Part shown: in pieces, positions 1 to 8,609 of the stretch
Layout: each line of letters begins with the position of its first letter
Numbering within the stretch: the stretch's first letter is position 1
Assembly (NCBI RefSeq): GCF_029360775.1
Contig: NZ_JARKMZ010000005.1
Coordinates: 14,464-78,463 of the forward strand
Direction: 5' to 3'
Origin: Daejeonella sp. H1SJ63
GTDB lineage: Bacteria; Bacteroidota; Bacteroidia; Sphingobacteriales; Sphingobacteriaceae
Length of the DNA: 64,000 bases
The notes under the pieces: generated by a model
Database searches by the model: none
What the model was told of the DNA's origin: nothing
The model's input: only the letters and a program-made list of their open reading frames with translations
Made by a program: the position numbers and the translations under genes

Positions 1-506
1 ATATACTCAAGCGTGCGGTAGATGATGTTTTCCATCCAATGGTAGCGAAGTAAAGCAGCAAAACCCATTTCTTTGGTACTATGATGCACTTTATGAAATT
101 CCCACATCCAGTTAACATGGTGGTACATGCGGTGAATATTCCACTGCATAAAATCGCGTAAAACAAAGATAATGAGCAATTGCACCCATCCCGGCAGGTT
201 CCCGACCTGAATGGCAACCAGATTATTTATGCCAAATAAGCTCAGAAAATCGCTAAAAGCCTGCACGGCTACCATCGAAAGAGCGTTGTAAACCAGGAGG
301 GAAAAGAGAAAGTAATTCCAGAACAGGTAAAAGATATCGAGCCAGAAATGATCACGAATGAGGACCTGATTTTTGCGCCATGGAAAGGCAATTTCTGCCA
401 GATAAATAAGTACTGAGGCAGCAATCAGCCAGTAAAAATAGTTATGCCAGCCCGGGTTCAGAATTTCATTTATAAAGTAATTCGCATAGCCTGTATAGCC
501 ATCCAT
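1..506 (-). CDS. Sterol desaturase / fatty acid hydroxylase family protein (partial, cut at window start)
   Basis: Integral-membrane di-iron hydroxylase of the fatty acid hydroxylase superfamily. Reading the minus strand from an ATG at 506 gives about 168 residues before the window edge. Several hydrophobic segments come first (residues about 22-45, 52-85, 100-118), followed by the histidine clusters HRMYHH (HX3HH) and HKVHH (HX2HH) that bind the two irons. The rest of the histidine boxes lie outside the window. The product is expected in the inner membrane, oxidising a lipid; the substrate cannot be read from the sequence. The start is the first ATG after a 120-base gap that holds an AATCTTTG sequence resembling a Bacteroidetes -7 box. 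Confidence 0.85.
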   Translation of the reverse strand, partial: MDGYTGYANYFINEILNPGWHNYFYWLIAASVLIYLAEIAFPWRKNQVLIRDHFWLDIFYLFWNYFLFSLLVYNALSMVAVQAFSDFLSLFGINNLVAIQVGNLPGWVQLLIIFVLRDFMQWNIHRMYHHVNWMWEFHKVHHSTKEMGFAALLRYHWMENIIYRTLEY

Positions 507-627
507 TATTACTTTGACATACTTTTCCACGCTGCAAAGATTGAAATTTTGTTTGGAAATTATGGCCTGACTGAGATTTGGTGCTGAACATTTCTTAATC
601 GGCACGAGCGGGGCCAGCAGCGAAAAA

Positions 628-1206
628 TCATTTCTTTACTGCAATAATTATTCCTGTTGCCCAATGTTGTTTTGTTACAACTAAATCACTTCTGTTCTCC
701 AAATATTTCACAAAATTGATGGCTTTTTCTTGATGTCCTTCTGGCCAATTTGGTTGTGGGAGCATATCATCAACAATATAAAAGCCACCCTTGCTTATCA
801 TCTCCAAAACTTCGTCTAAAAGAAGATATTTGCCATGCCAAGTGTCTGCAAAAATGTAATCAAATTTTTGTCCTTTGTTAGATTTAATCCATTCCTCTCC
901 ATCTGATTGAACTAAATCTAATCGCTTGTCTTGTCCAAGAAATGTTCTAGCAATCTGTAAAAGGGTTTCATCATTATCTAATGATATGATAGTTGAATCA
1001 TTATCCATTCCATCAAGTATCCAAGATGTTGAAAGTCCAGTTCCTGTCCCAAGTTCAAGGAATTTGCCTGCTGGTTTTGAAGTTGCAAGTGTTCGCAACA
1101 AGGAGCACGTTAAAATATCGGAGGGCATTGTAAAGCCATTTTCCTTTGTTGCATTGTCGATGTCAAAATAGGAGTCAGGTACTGGTTGATAAATTCCGTC
1201 TGTCAT
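628..1206 (-). CDS. Class I SAM-dependent methyltransferase (O-methyltransferase-like)
   Basis: A 192-residue single-domain Rossmann methyltransferase. Motif I is FLELGTGTG at residues 49-57, the acidic residue binding the ribose of SAM is in IISLDND (about 73-79), and DYIFADTW (about 116-123) and GGFYIVDDMLP (about 140-150) resemble motifs of the cation-dependent O-methyltransferases. The substrate is unknown. No signal peptide, so cytoplasmic. It lies just downstream (same strand) of an attC-like palindrome, and its base composition and lack of functional link to its neighbours suggest an acquired gene. No second attC-like site follows it, so it is either a truncated cassette or an ordinary insertion. 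Confidence 0.75.
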   Translation of the reverse strand: MTDGIYQPVPDSYFDIDNATKENGFTMPSDILTCSLLRTLATSKPAGKFLELGTGTGLSTSWILDGMDNDSTIISLDNDETLLQIARTFLGQDKRLDLVQSDGEEWIKSNKGQKFDYIFADTWHGKYLLLDEVLEMISKGGFYIVDDMLPQPNWPEGHQEKAINFVKYLENRSDLVVTKQHWATGIIIAVKK

Positions 1207-1256
1207 TGTTTATTTATTTCGTCTGATAATTTGAACGTTTCTTTTCTTGCGGTTGC

Positions 1257-1388
1257 CATCAACGGTTTGGCGCTTGGCGCAGTGGCGGATTTCGGAGCAC
1301 AAAACTGTCAATAAACTACAAAAGTTGATGCAAAGTAGAATGTTCAATTAACCACTTCACCCGCCATTGAGCCAAACGCCTGTTATGT
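1257..1388 (-). repeat. attC-like imperfect palindrome
   Basis: On the minus strand the sequence runs from ACATAAC (an R''-like box) through GCGTTTGGCTCAATGGCGGG, an unpaired middle of about 75 bases, and CCGCCACTGCGCCAAGCGCC to AAACC and GTTGATG (an R'-like box). The arms GTTTGGC/GCCAAAC and TGGCGG/CCGCCA pair, and the left arm carries extra unpaired bases, as in the folded strand of integron attC sites. The outer boxes match the GTTRRRY/RYYYAAC consensus only in part. It lies in the 192-base gap between two genes of the same orientation. Confidence 0.55.
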
Positions 1389-2441
1389 ACAGTAGCTTTT
1401 ATTCTTGTCCTTTTGATGTAGAGTTTTTAATAATTTCTATAATCCTATTTGGTGAGTCACTTTCTCCGTCTTGGTTCAAATAGCCCGTTTGCTGGTTTGA
1501 AAAAATAGTATGAGTTGCCTCAAGTAATACAGCATTTTTTGTCTGAGTATCTGTTCCTGCTGCTTTTGAAAATGTCTCGAAAGTATTTAGTGCATTTTGC
1601 CTATGCTTATTCAATATTGAATTATGTTTGTGTGCTTTGTAATTTCTTGTACAGATCGCAAGTGCATAAAACATAACTGTCAATATAACTATTTTGGTTA
1701 TTGTAAAATGAATTAAAAAGTGTGTCCCCTCGTCTGATGGTTTTATAAAAAGAAGCCCGATTCCGACTAATGTTATTGCAACAAGAACCCAAATTGTCCA
1801 TTTGAGCCAATTTTCTGAAAGTTTCTTATGTTCACTTGCTTCTTCTTTAAAAATCATGTTGTGTTGGGCTACTCCAACTTCGACAGCAGCTTGTCTTGCT
1901 TTGTCAAGAACATCTTTTATTTCTGTTAAATATTTCTCCGATTCTTTCCTGGTTTTCTCTTTTTCTTTCTCCAATTCCGCTAATGCGTCATTGAGTTTAG
2001 TACGTTCTAATGAAAGGTCGTTTGAATTTAATAAACCTGTTGTCAATATTGGAATTGCTGTAGAGTAATATGATTCATATTGGTTTTCAAGTTGTGCTAT
2101 TAAGCTATTTCTTTGATTTACTGGGTTATTTGTTGCAGGATTGAAAGATTTTATTTGGTCAAAGACACTTATTGCATGGTCAAGTTGGCCGTTAAAACCA
2201 TTTAAAATGTTGTATGGCACATCTAAAAGTTCAACAGTGTTCACTCTCTTGAATAGTTCAATAATTATGACGAATAATCCTTCTGCACTTTTAAAACTTA
2301 GCTGTTGCCCAAGTTGTGGCTCTCTCGTCAGTTGGTCAATTGGTATAGTTAAAAACTGTTGAAGTTTGTTTTTTAACTGCTCTACAAGTTGTTTTTGTTG
2401 TTCTATTGTTGCCATGTTGTCTTTTTAGCTATTGTACATAA
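1263..2441 (-). mobile_element. Candidate integron-type gene cassette
   Basis: Expected cassette geometry: an inserted cassette begins with the last bases of its own R' box and ends with its attC. Here the minus strand upstream of the 338-residue gene starts with GTTATGTACAATAGCT (2442-2427), and directly after the gene comes AGCTACTGTACATAAC (1397-1382), its reverse complement at 15 of 16 positions, followed by the attC-like palindrome. A cassette of about 1.18 kb with one promoterless-looking gene fits. No integrase gene or attI site is in the window, so this would be an isolated cassette. Confidence 0.45.
1399..2415 (-). CDS. Hypothetical coiled-coil membrane protein (cassette-encoded)
   Basis: I do not recognise a family. 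The 338-residue protein has a helical N-terminal region (1-130), a charged heptad-like coiled coil (about 135-180), two transmembrane helices (about 206-224 and 234-254) with a short loop between, and a cytoplasmic-looking C-terminal tail of about 85 residues. There is no signal peptide, so both ends probably face the cytoplasm. Its stop lies almost directly against the attC-like site and its start lies 25 bases inside the matching inverted repeat, which is why I read it as the cargo of a cassette. The layout (coiled coil plus helical hairpin) occurs in sensor or defence effector proteins, but nothing here shows such a role. Confidence 0.7.
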   Translation of the reverse strand: MATIEQQKQLVEQLKNKLQQFLTIPIDQLTREPQLGQQLSFKSAEGLFVIIIELFKRVNTVELLDVPYNILNGFNGQLDHAISVFDQIKSFNPATNNPVNQRNSLIAQLENQYESYYSTAIPILTTGLLNSNDLSLERTKLNDALAELEKEKEKTRKESEKYLTEIKDVLDKARQAAVEVGVAQHNMIFKEEASEHKKLSENWLKWTIWVLVAITLVGIGLLFIKPSDEGTHFLIHFTITKIVILTVMFYALAICTRNYKAHKHNSILNKHRQNALNTFETFSKAAGTDTQTKNAVLLEATHTIFSNQQTGYLNQDGESDSPNRIIEIIKNSTSKGQE

Positions 2442-2541
2442 CATATCGATTGCTGCAATCCTTTCCGTATTTAAACGAATCTACCCGTTTAATCACAGAT
2501 TATCAACATCTTAACTATTTTGCACTCAATCCTGCTGTCGT

Positions 2542-2571
2542 AAAAAAGCCCCGCCATTTCCGGCAGGGCTT
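2542..2571 (-). terminator. Rho-independent terminator after nrdJ
   Basis: On the minus strand AAGCCC-T-GCC, a six-base loop, then GGC-G-GGGCTT followed by a T run. It lies about 75 bases beyond the nrdJ stop codon and ends its transcript before the cassette region. Confidence 0.75.
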
Positions 2572-2608
2572 CAAATCTCAAAAGAACAAAAGGCTCTTTT
2601 CGTATCGC

Positions 2609-2642
2609 CAATTCGTAATTTTTAATTTTTAATTCGTAATTG
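2609..2642. repeat. AT-rich block with AATTCGTAATT direct repeats
   Basis: AATTCGTAATT occurs twice, separated by TTTAATTTTT, between nrdJ and its terminator. A close relative of this block (TTAATTTTTAATTC followed by ATTG) stands directly before the gmk start at 14896-14926. The function is unknown; it may be a genome-wide intergenic repeat. Confidence 0.4.
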
Positions 2643-2645
2643 ACA

Positions 2646-5600
2646 TTAACTACATCCTCCCTGAGTACCGCAGTTCAGACATTTGTAACAAGTACCTGAT
2701 CTTACCATAATATGCCCGCAATTACCGCATGCCGGAGCATCAGACTGACCGCCACCTGAGATATCCAGAACAGGCTTCAGCTTCAGACTTGAGGTAGTGG
2801 TTGAAACAGTAACAGAAGCTTCAACGAATGTATTTGTTGTATCTGTATTCACATCATCGTCAGACATCTGAGGATTACCCAGAATAGCTTTCTGCTCAGT
2901 CATGACATGAACCAGATCAGTACGGTTCAGGTATTCATAGCCCAGCATTCTGAAGATATAGTCGATGATAGAAGTCGCGCTCTTGATATTATCATGTCCG
3001 CTAACCATACCTGATGGTTCAAAACGGGTGAAAGTAAATTTATCAACAAACTCTTCCAATGGCACACCGTACTGTAAACCTACTGAAACAGCAATTGCGA
3101 AACAGTTCATCAGTGAGCGGAAGGTTGCGCCTTCTTTGTGCATATCCACGAAGATTTCTCCCAATGTTCCGTCTTCATACTCTCCGGTACGAACGAATAA
3201 GGTTTGTCCGCCAACTGCAGCTTTCTGAGTAAAACCGCCACGCTTACCAGGCAGGTTTTTACGCTCCACAACAGAAGATAACTGACGCTTGAACTTGGTA
3301 TCGGTTGAACGCTCAAGAATTGCTCTTGCGGCTTCCAGTACCTGATCAGCGGTAAGATCGCTCAGTTTAACATTTGCAGCCTGGCCAAGCACCTCTTCTA
3401 CAGTATCAAGCTTATCTTCCTTGCTGTCTGATGATTTAGTAGAAAGCGGCTGAGATAATTTACAACCATCACGATAAAGTGCATTTGCCTTCAGCGCCAG
3501 TTTCCATGATAATTCATAACAATCTTTAATCTCATCAACCGTTGCCTCATTTGGCAGGTTGATGGTTTTTGAGATTGCACCTGAAAGGAATGGCTGTGCA
3601 GCTGCCATCATTTTGATGTGGCCGTGTGCATGGATATAACGCTCTCCTTTCTGACCGCATTTGTTAGCGCAATCGAAGATCGGTAAATGCTCTTCCTTCA
3701 GGTAAGGAGCACCCTCTACAGTCATAGTACCACAGATATATTCATTAGCTTCAGCAATTTGCTGGCGACTAAACCCAATAGCGCGAAGCAAATTGAAATC
3801 CGGTGAAGAATACTGCTCAGACTTGAACCCTAAACGGTTTAAGCACTCTTCGCCAAGGCTCCACTGATTGAATACGAAACCAATTTCGAAGGCTGCAAGC
3901 AGCGATTTATCGATTTTCTCCAGTTCATCCTGAGTAAATCCTTTAGCTGCAAGGCTGTCGAAGTTAATATGTGGCGCACCCTGTAAAGTTGCAGCTCCTT
4001 TTGCATAGTTAACAATCGCTTCAATCTCATGCTCTTTGTAGCCCTGATTACGCAATGCAGCAGGAACACCCTGATTGATGATCTTAAAATAACCACCACC
4101 TGATAATTTCTTGAATTTAACCAGTGCAAAATCAGGCTCGATACCGGTTGTATCGCAATCCATAACCAAGCCGATTGTTCCGGTTGGAGCAATCACTGTA
4201 GTTTGAGCATTACGGTATCCATGTTTCTCACCCAGTTCAACGGCCTTATCCCATGCATTGCATGCCGCTGACAATAAATAATCAGGACAGTATTTAGGGT
4301 CAATTCCGCGAGGTGCTATTTCAAGTCCCTCATAAGAATCATTATTATAAGCAGCATAACGGTGATTACGCATTACACGCATCATATGCTTCTTATTTTC
4401 ATTGTATTTCTTGAAAGTACCCAGCTCTTTTGCCATTTCAGCAGAAGTAGCATAAGCAGTACCGGTCATAATCGCTGTAATCGCACCACCAATTGCACGG
4501 GCTTTATCGCTGTCGTAAGGAATACCTGCAACCATCAGCATAGAACCAAGGTTGGCATACCCTAAACCAAGAGTACGGTAATCATAAGATAATTGTGCCA
4601 CCTCTTTAGATGGAAACTGTGCCATTAACACAGAGATCTCAAGTACTACTGTCCATACACGGCATGCATGCTCAAAGCCTTTTACATCAAATACAAGAGT
4701 ATCGGCATCGAAGAAATGAGCCAGATTGATTGAAGCCAGGTTACAGGCAGTATTATCAAGGAACATATACTCTGAACATGGGTTCGAAGCGTTTATACGT
4801 CCGCCTTCAGGGCAGGTATGCCATTCGTTGATGGTAGTATCATACTGAATACCCGGATCGGCACAAGCCCATGCGGCAAAAGCAATATCCTGCCATAATT
4901 TCTCGGCAGAAATAGATTTTACCGGCTGACCACTGATTCGTCCAATCAGATCCCAGTTTCCACCTTCCTCAAGAGCTTTGAAGAATGTGTTTGGTACACG
5001 AACAGAGTTATTTGAATTCTGCCCTGAAACCGTACGGTAAGCTTCGCCTTCATAATCGGAAGAATATCCTGCCGCAATCAATGCTGCTACTTTTTTCTCT
5101 TCTTCAACTTTCCAGTTCACAAAGCCTTCAATCTCCGGATGATCAAGATCCAGACATACCATTTTAGCCGCACGGCGGGTTGTACCGCCTGATTTGATTG
5201 CTCCGGCAGCACGGTCGCCAATCTTCAGGAATGACATCAGGCCCGATGAATAACCGCCGCCTGATAATTTTTCACTTTCTCCGCGGATAGCTGAGAAGTT
5301 AGTTCCAACTCCTGAACCGTATTTAAAGATTCTTGCCTCTCTAACCCAAAGGTCCATGATACCGCCATCATTTACCAGATCATCATTTACAGAAAGGATG
5401 AAGCAGGCATGAGGCTGAGGGCGCTCGTATGCTGAGGTTGATTTCTCCAGTTTATCTGTATCCGGATTTACGAAGTAGTGACCCTGAGGCTTACCTGTAA
5501 TGCCGTAAGAACTGTGTAATCCGGTATTGAACCATTGCGGTGAGTTAGGTGCAGCCAACTGTCCTACAATGGTATAAACCAGCTCATCATAGAAAATATC

Positions 5601-5963
5601 AGCATCTTCCTTGCTTTTGAAATAATTATAACGTTCTCCCCAAACTTTCCAGCAATTAGCCATACGGTGGGCAACCTGCTTAATGCTGTTTTCAGATGAT
5701 GTTGTTCCGTCGGGCTGTGGTACTCCTGCCTTACGAAAATATTTCTGCGCAAGAATATCAGTAGCAACCTGACTCCAGCTTTCGGGCACTTCTACATTCT
5801 TCATTTCGAATACCGCATCACCTGCGGGATTACGTATCACCGAGGTACGCTTTTCATACTTGAAGAGATCGTACACATTTACACCCTCTTTGGTGAAATA
5901 TCTTTGGAATCCGAGACCTTTTCCGGTTCCTTTTGCTGCTGTGTTTGTAGAAGCTTTGCCCAT
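2646..5963 (-). CDS. nrdJ: Vitamin B12-dependent (class II) ribonucleotide reductase
   Basis: Reduces ribonucleotides to deoxyribonucleotides using adenosylcobalamin. At 1105 residues it has the length of the long class II enzymes. Visible landmarks are HACFILS with the redox Cys 187, the loop [16 protein letters not shown] (about 215-230), NPCSE at 394-398 (the N-x-C-x-E active-site triad), a second redox Cys at 407 (NTACNL) and PTGTIG further on. The C-terminal tail (about 1078-1105) holds paired cysteines ([14 protein letters not shown]), a zinc-ribbon-like end that re-reduces the active site. There is no B12 riboswitch upstream; instead an inverted repeat with DnaA-box-like cores lies above a TAnnTTTG promoter. 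Confidence 0.95.
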   Translation of the reverse strand: MGKASTNTAAKGTGKGLGFQRYFTKEGVNVYDLFKYEKRTSVIRNPAGDAVFEMKNVEVPESWSQVATDILAQKYFRKAGVPQPDGTTSSENSIKQVAHRMANCWKVWGERYNYFKSKEDADIFYDELVYTIVGQLAAPNSPQWFNTGLHSSYGITGKPQGHYFVNPDTDKLEKSTSAYERPQPHACFILSVNDDLVNDGGIMDLWVREARIFKYGSGVGTNFSAIRGESEKLSGGGYSSGLMSFLKIGDRAAGAIKSGGTTRRAAKMVCLDLDHPEIEGFVNWKVEEEKKVAALIAAGYSSDYEGEAYRTVSGQNSNNSVRVPNTFFKALEEGGNWDLIGRISGQPVKSISAEKLWQDIAFAAWACADPGIQYDTTINEWHTCPEGGRINASNPCSEYMFLDNTACNLASINLAHFFDADTLVFDVKGFEHACRVWTVVLEISVLMAQFPSKEVAQLSYDYRTLGLGYANLGSMLMVAGIPYDSDKARAIGGAITAIMTGTAYATSAEMAKELGTFKKYNENKKHMMRVMRNHRYAAYNNDSYEGLEIAPRGIDPKYCPDYLLSAACNAWDKAVELGEKHGYRNAQTTVIAPTGTIGLVMDCDTTGIEPDFALVKFKKLSGGGYFKIINQGVPAALRNQGYKEHEIEAIVNYAKGAATLQGAPHINFDSLAAKGFTQDELEKIDKSLLAAFEIGFVFNQWSLGEECLNRLGFKSEQYSSPDFNLLRAIGFSRQQIAEANEYICGTMTVEGAPYLKEEHLPIFDCANKCGQKGERYIHAHGHIKMMAAAQPFLSGAISKTINLPNEATVDEIKDCYELSWKLALKANALYRDGCKLSQPLSTKSSDSKEDKLDTVEEVLGQAANVKLSDLTADQVLEAARAILERSTDTKFKRQLSSVVERKNLPGKRGGFTQKAAVGGQTLFVRTGEYEDGTLGEIFVDMHKEGATFRSLMNCFAIAVSVGLQYGVPLEEFVDKFTFTRFEPSGMVSGHDNIKSATSIIDYIFRMLGYEYLNRTDLVHVMTEQKAILGNPQMSDDDVNTDTTNTFVEASVTVSTTTSSLKLKPVLDISGGGQSDAPACGNCGHIMVRSGTCYKCLNCGTQGGCS

Positions 5964-6027
5964 ATTGAAAAATTTAACGTTGTAATTGAGTCAGTTACCC
6001 TAAAAAAAATGTTTGGGGGTTTTTAAT

Positions 6028-6035
6028 CAAATCTA
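6028..6035 (-). promoter_or_regulatory. Candidate nrdJ promoter -7 box (TAGATTTG)
   Basis: Minus-strand TAGATTTG matches the Bacteroidetes -7 consensus TAnnTTTG, 65 bases before the nrdJ ATG. No clear TTTG lies 19 bases further upstream, which would suit a promoter that depends on an activator. Confidence 0.45.
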
Positions 6036-6061
6036 TCAGTTGAGGACATTTTTATAGAATG

Positions 6062-6156
6062 TGAGTTTTCCACAGCTTGTTAGTGTATCATAGCCTCAGC
6101 ACTTAAATAGGCATTAATGCCATGGATTAAAGCGAGTTAGCTATGTGGAAAACTCA
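6062..6156. promoter_or_regulatory. Inverted repeat with central palindrome upstream of nrdJ
   Basis: Perfect 13-base arms TGAGTTTTCCACA (6062-6074) and TGTGGAAAACTCA (6144-6156) flank a perfect 12-base palindrome GGCATTAATGCC (6110-6121). Each arm contains TTTTCCACA, which fits the DnaA-box consensus TTWTNCACA. The near arm would lie just upstream of the -33 region of the candidate nrdJ promoter. The rest of the 324-base gap between nrdJ and pyk holds only that promoter and the pyk terminator. Confidence 0.5.
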
Positions 6157-6203
6157 AAAAAAGACCATTTTTATACTATTTTTATTACACCTGAATACAC
6201 ACA

Positions 6204-6232
6204 GAAAAGCCGGCTTTTTTTGCCGGCTTTTC
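6204..6232 (-). terminator. Rho-independent terminator after pyk
   Basis: GAAAAGCCGGC and GCCGGCTTTTC form an 11-base perfect stem around a seven-base homopolymer loop, 55 bases beyond the pyk stop. The tail on the minus strand is T-rich only within the stem. Confidence 0.75.
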
Positions 6233-6287
6233 ACAGAATATTATAAGATCTTCCAGGCATCAAAAATGCACGAAAAGTATTTCAAAG

Positions 6288-7718
6288 TTATTCAACTATA
6301 GTAACCTTGATCATATTGGTTTTACCTTTTTTCTCAATCGGAATTGCTGCAGTATTGATGACCACATTACCAGGCTCAACAAGCTTCTCGGCTTTCAGTA
6401 TCTGATTCACATCACGGAAAGTTTTGTCGGTACTCTCAAATTTATCGTAGAAGAACCCGCGTACTCCCCATAAAAGACTTAAGGTATTTAAAAGCTTACG
6501 ATTACTTGTAAAAATAAAAGTAGCCGCTTTTGGACGATAGCTTGAAATTTCAAATGCCGTATATCCCGAAGAAGTCATTGAAATAATTCCTACAGCATTC
6601 GTTTTTTCTGCCAGGAATACTGCTGATCCGCAAACCGCATCTCCCATATATGTAGCAGAATTCTCATTCAGGTCTTTATGAGCATTGAAAGGATAATCGT
6701 TCTCTTCAACGTTCCTTACAATCTTATTCATAGTTTCAATAACAATCAGTGGATATTCTCCGACTGAGGTCTCGCCACTCAGCATCACAGCATCCGCTCC
6801 GTCAAGCACCGAATTGGCCACATCATTCACCTCAGCACGCGTAGGGCGCGGGGAAGTGATCATGCTTTCAAGCATCTGAGTAGCAACAATTACAGGTTTT
6901 GAGGCAGCACGGCATTTTCTGGCAATCATTTTCTGAAGCAAAGGAACCTGCTCCATAGGCATTTCAACCCCCAGGTCTCCACGGGCAACCATCACACCAT
7001 CTGTTGCTTCAATAATCTCATTGATATTATCAATTGCCTCCGGCTTCTCGATTTTGGCAATAACCCTTGCCGATTTATCGCTTCTGGCAATAATCCTCTT
7101 CAGTTCTATGATATCATCAGCCGATCTTACAAATGATAAACCTATCCATTCCACATCATTTTTCAGGGCAAACTCCAGATTGGTAAGATCTTCTTCTGTT
7201 AAACTCGGAATAGACACCTTGGTATTGGGCAGATTTACTCCTTTACGTGATGTAAGAACTCCGCCATAAAGTACTTCGCATTGAACAGTATCTTTATTAT
7301 TGGTACTTAATACACGCATCTGGATCTTACCATCATCCAGAAGGATGATTTCTCCGGAACGCACATCGCTTGGGAAACTCTGATAGGTTATATAGATCTG
7401 CTTCTCATCACCAACAAGTTCTTTAGTGGTGATTTCGATTTTGTGTCCGCTGGCAAGGTTAACTCCGCCATCTTTCACCAGCCCGATACGAATCTTCGGA
7501 CCCTGAAGATCCGCCAGAATACCTACGTTGGTTTTATACTTCTTATTTATATCACGAATAATATCAATGACTTTTTGATGGTCTGCATGATCTCCGTGTG
7601 AAAAATTGAGCCTGCAAACATCAACACCGGCCTTGATCATGTTCAACAAGACTTCTTTCTTTGAAGAGGCCGGGCCTAATGTGGCAACAATTTTAGTTCT
7701 GTTGTGAACCGTTTTCAT
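6288..7718 (-). CDS. pyk: Pyruvate kinase
   Basis: Last step of glycolysis: phosphoenolpyruvate plus ADP gives pyruvate plus ATP, in the cytoplasm. The N-terminus has RTKIVATLGPASS and RLNFSHG, the catalytic lysine and glutamate are in VIAKIEKPEA, the metal-site segment is VARGDLGVEM, and the C-terminal regulatory domain follows TQMLESM and SGETSVGEYP. I chose the ATG at 7718 (476 residues, the usual length) because homologous N-termini begin close to MKTVHNRTK; an in-frame ATG at 7754 would add 12 residues (MRTGINLNKRKQ) unlike the family. Downstream of the IPExxxVDY gene on the same strand, gap 66 bases. Confidence 0.95.
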   Translation of the reverse strand: MKTVHNRTKIVATLGPASSKKEVLLNMIKAGVDVCRLNFSHGDHADHQKVIDIIRDINKKYKTNVGILADLQGPKIRIGLVKDGGVNLASGHKIEITTKELVGDEKQIYITYQSFPSDVRSGEIILLDDGKIQMRVLSTNNKDTVQCEVLYGGVLTSRKGVNLPNTKVSIPSLTEEDLTNLEFALKNDVEWIGLSFVRSADDIIELKRIIARSDKSARVIAKIEKPEAIDNINEIIEATDGVMVARGDLGVEMPMEQVPLLQKMIARKCRAASKPVIVATQMLESMITSPRPTRAEVNDVANSVLDGADAVMLSGETSVGEYPLIVIETMNKIVRNVEENDYPFNAHKDLNENSATYMGDAVCGSAVFLAEKTNAVGIISMTSSGYTAFEISSYRPKAATFIFTSNRKLLNTLSLLWGVRGFFYDKFESTDKTFRDVNQILKAEKLVEPGNVVINTAAIPIEKKGKTNMIKVTIVE

Positions 7719-7784
7719 CTGCTTTCGTTTATTTAGATTGATTCCTGTCCTCATACGTGTACTTTATACACCATGTAGACAGGG

Positions 7785-8204
7785 CTAAAATATGAGATTT
7801 TCTTTGGATTTCAATTTTTTAGGATCTACTTCGGCTGCTACCAGCACTTCCGGAATCCTGTTTATACCATTAATAAGCTGCCTGAGGTCTTCATCATCAA
7901 TATAATTCCTGATTAATAAAAAGAAATCCACTTTTTTCATTTCAGGTATTAAAAAACCCTCGGAGCCTTTATTTGCGAGAATATACAACTCCGTTTCAGA
8001 TTCAGGAGGCAGATAAACATATCTGCTGAAATAGAAAGGATCCCCGGTTGTATCAAAGGGCAATTCGAGATCTGCTATCTTGCAAAAATCAGTCCCCAGC
8101 TGCCTGTTAAGCTTAAAACAGAACATATAATCTTTAAGCTGCGTAGTTATGGCAACCAGCACAAAGTCAAGATCAAGTTCAAATTTTAATGTAGTTTTAT
8201 TCAA
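7785..8204 (-). CDS. IPExxxVDY family protein
   Basis: A 139-residue protein of a family found in Bacteroidota, named for its motif, here IPEMKKVDF (Phe in place of the final Tyr). It has no signal peptide or membrane segment and looks like a compact alpha/beta cytoplasmic protein, starting KFELDLDFVLVAI. Its function is not established. It lies upstream of pyk on the same strand and divergent from acpP-fabF-rnc. From memory this neighbourhood recurs in the phylum, which hints at a link to central metabolism or fatty acid synthesis; that link is inference. Confidence 0.85.
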   Translation of the reverse strand: MNKTTLKFELDLDFVLVAITTQLKDYMFCFKLNRQLGTDFCKIADLELPFDTTGDPFYFSRYVYLPPESETELYILANKGSEGFLIPEMKKVDFFLLIRNYIDDEDLRQLINGINRIPEVLVAAEVDPKKLKSKENLIF

Positions 8205-8287
8205 TTTCTATCTCCTGTACAAAATTACAAAAGTAATATGCTTTAAGCCCCAAATTGTTGGATATTAAATTGCGAAAAACAAAAAGG

Positions 8288-8318
8288 TTTGAAAATTGAT
8301 AGAATTTATTTTTCTTTG
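8288..8318 (+). promoter_or_regulatory. Bacteroidetes-type promoter of acpP
   Basis: TTTG at 8288-8291, a 19-base spacer, then TTTCTTTG at 8311-8318, close to the consensus TTTG-N19-TAnnTTTG. The acpP ATG follows 34 bases later. Confidence 0.7.
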
Positions 8319-8351
8319 CACAGAATTATTTAACAATTAAATTAAAAAACC

Positions 8352-8588
8352 ATGTCTGATATCGCTTCAAGAGTTAAAGCAATTATCGTTGAAAAATTAG
8401 GTGTTGACGAAAGTGAAGTTACACCAGAGGCATCTTTCACCAATGATCTTGGTGCCGATTCATTAGACACCGTGGAATTAATCATGGAGTTTGAGAAGGA
8501 GTTCAACGTGGCTATCCCTGATGACCAGGCTGAAACTATCGGTACTGTAGGTCAAGCTATCGCTTATTTAGAAAAGAACGTAAAGTAA
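8352..8588 (+). CDS. acpP: Acyl carrier protein
   Basis: Carries growing acyl chains as thioesters on a 4'-phosphopantetheine arm in fatty acid synthesis. The 78-residue acidic protein has the attachment motif GADSLD with Ser 37, and the four-helix sequence pattern of bacterial ACPs (helix [15 protein letters not shown]). It begins an operon with fabF (21 bases downstream) and rnc. A strong TTTG-N19-TTTCTTTG promoter stands in front of it, as expected for one of the most abundant proteins. Confidence 0.97.
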   Translation: MSDIASRVKAIIVEKLGVDESEVTPEASFTNDLGADSLDTVELIMEFEKEFNVAIPDDQAETIGTVGQAIAYLEKNVK

Positions 8589-8609
8589 TTTACGATATCC
8601 TCATCATAA

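Noticed and set aside
628-1206. Restriction-modification methyltransferase
   Set aside because: The sequence lacks DNA-methylase motifs such as NPPY or PCQ and is too short; it resembles small-molecule O-methyltransferases, with no nuclease beside it.
3839-4192. 117-codon open frame inside nrdJ on the same strand
   Set aside because: Lies wholly within the nrdJ frame with its conserved motifs; a shadow frame.
6062-6156. Chromosomal origin because of DnaA-box-like sequences
   Set aside because: Only two boxes, no dnaA or other origin-linked genes in the window, no change in gene orientation centred here; a gene-control role is simpler.
5964-6287. Possible cobalamin riboswitch upstream of nrdJ
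   Set aside because: No B12-box-like core or multi-stem layout could be found in the 324-base gap; only the inverted repeat, a candidate promoter and the pyk terminator are there.
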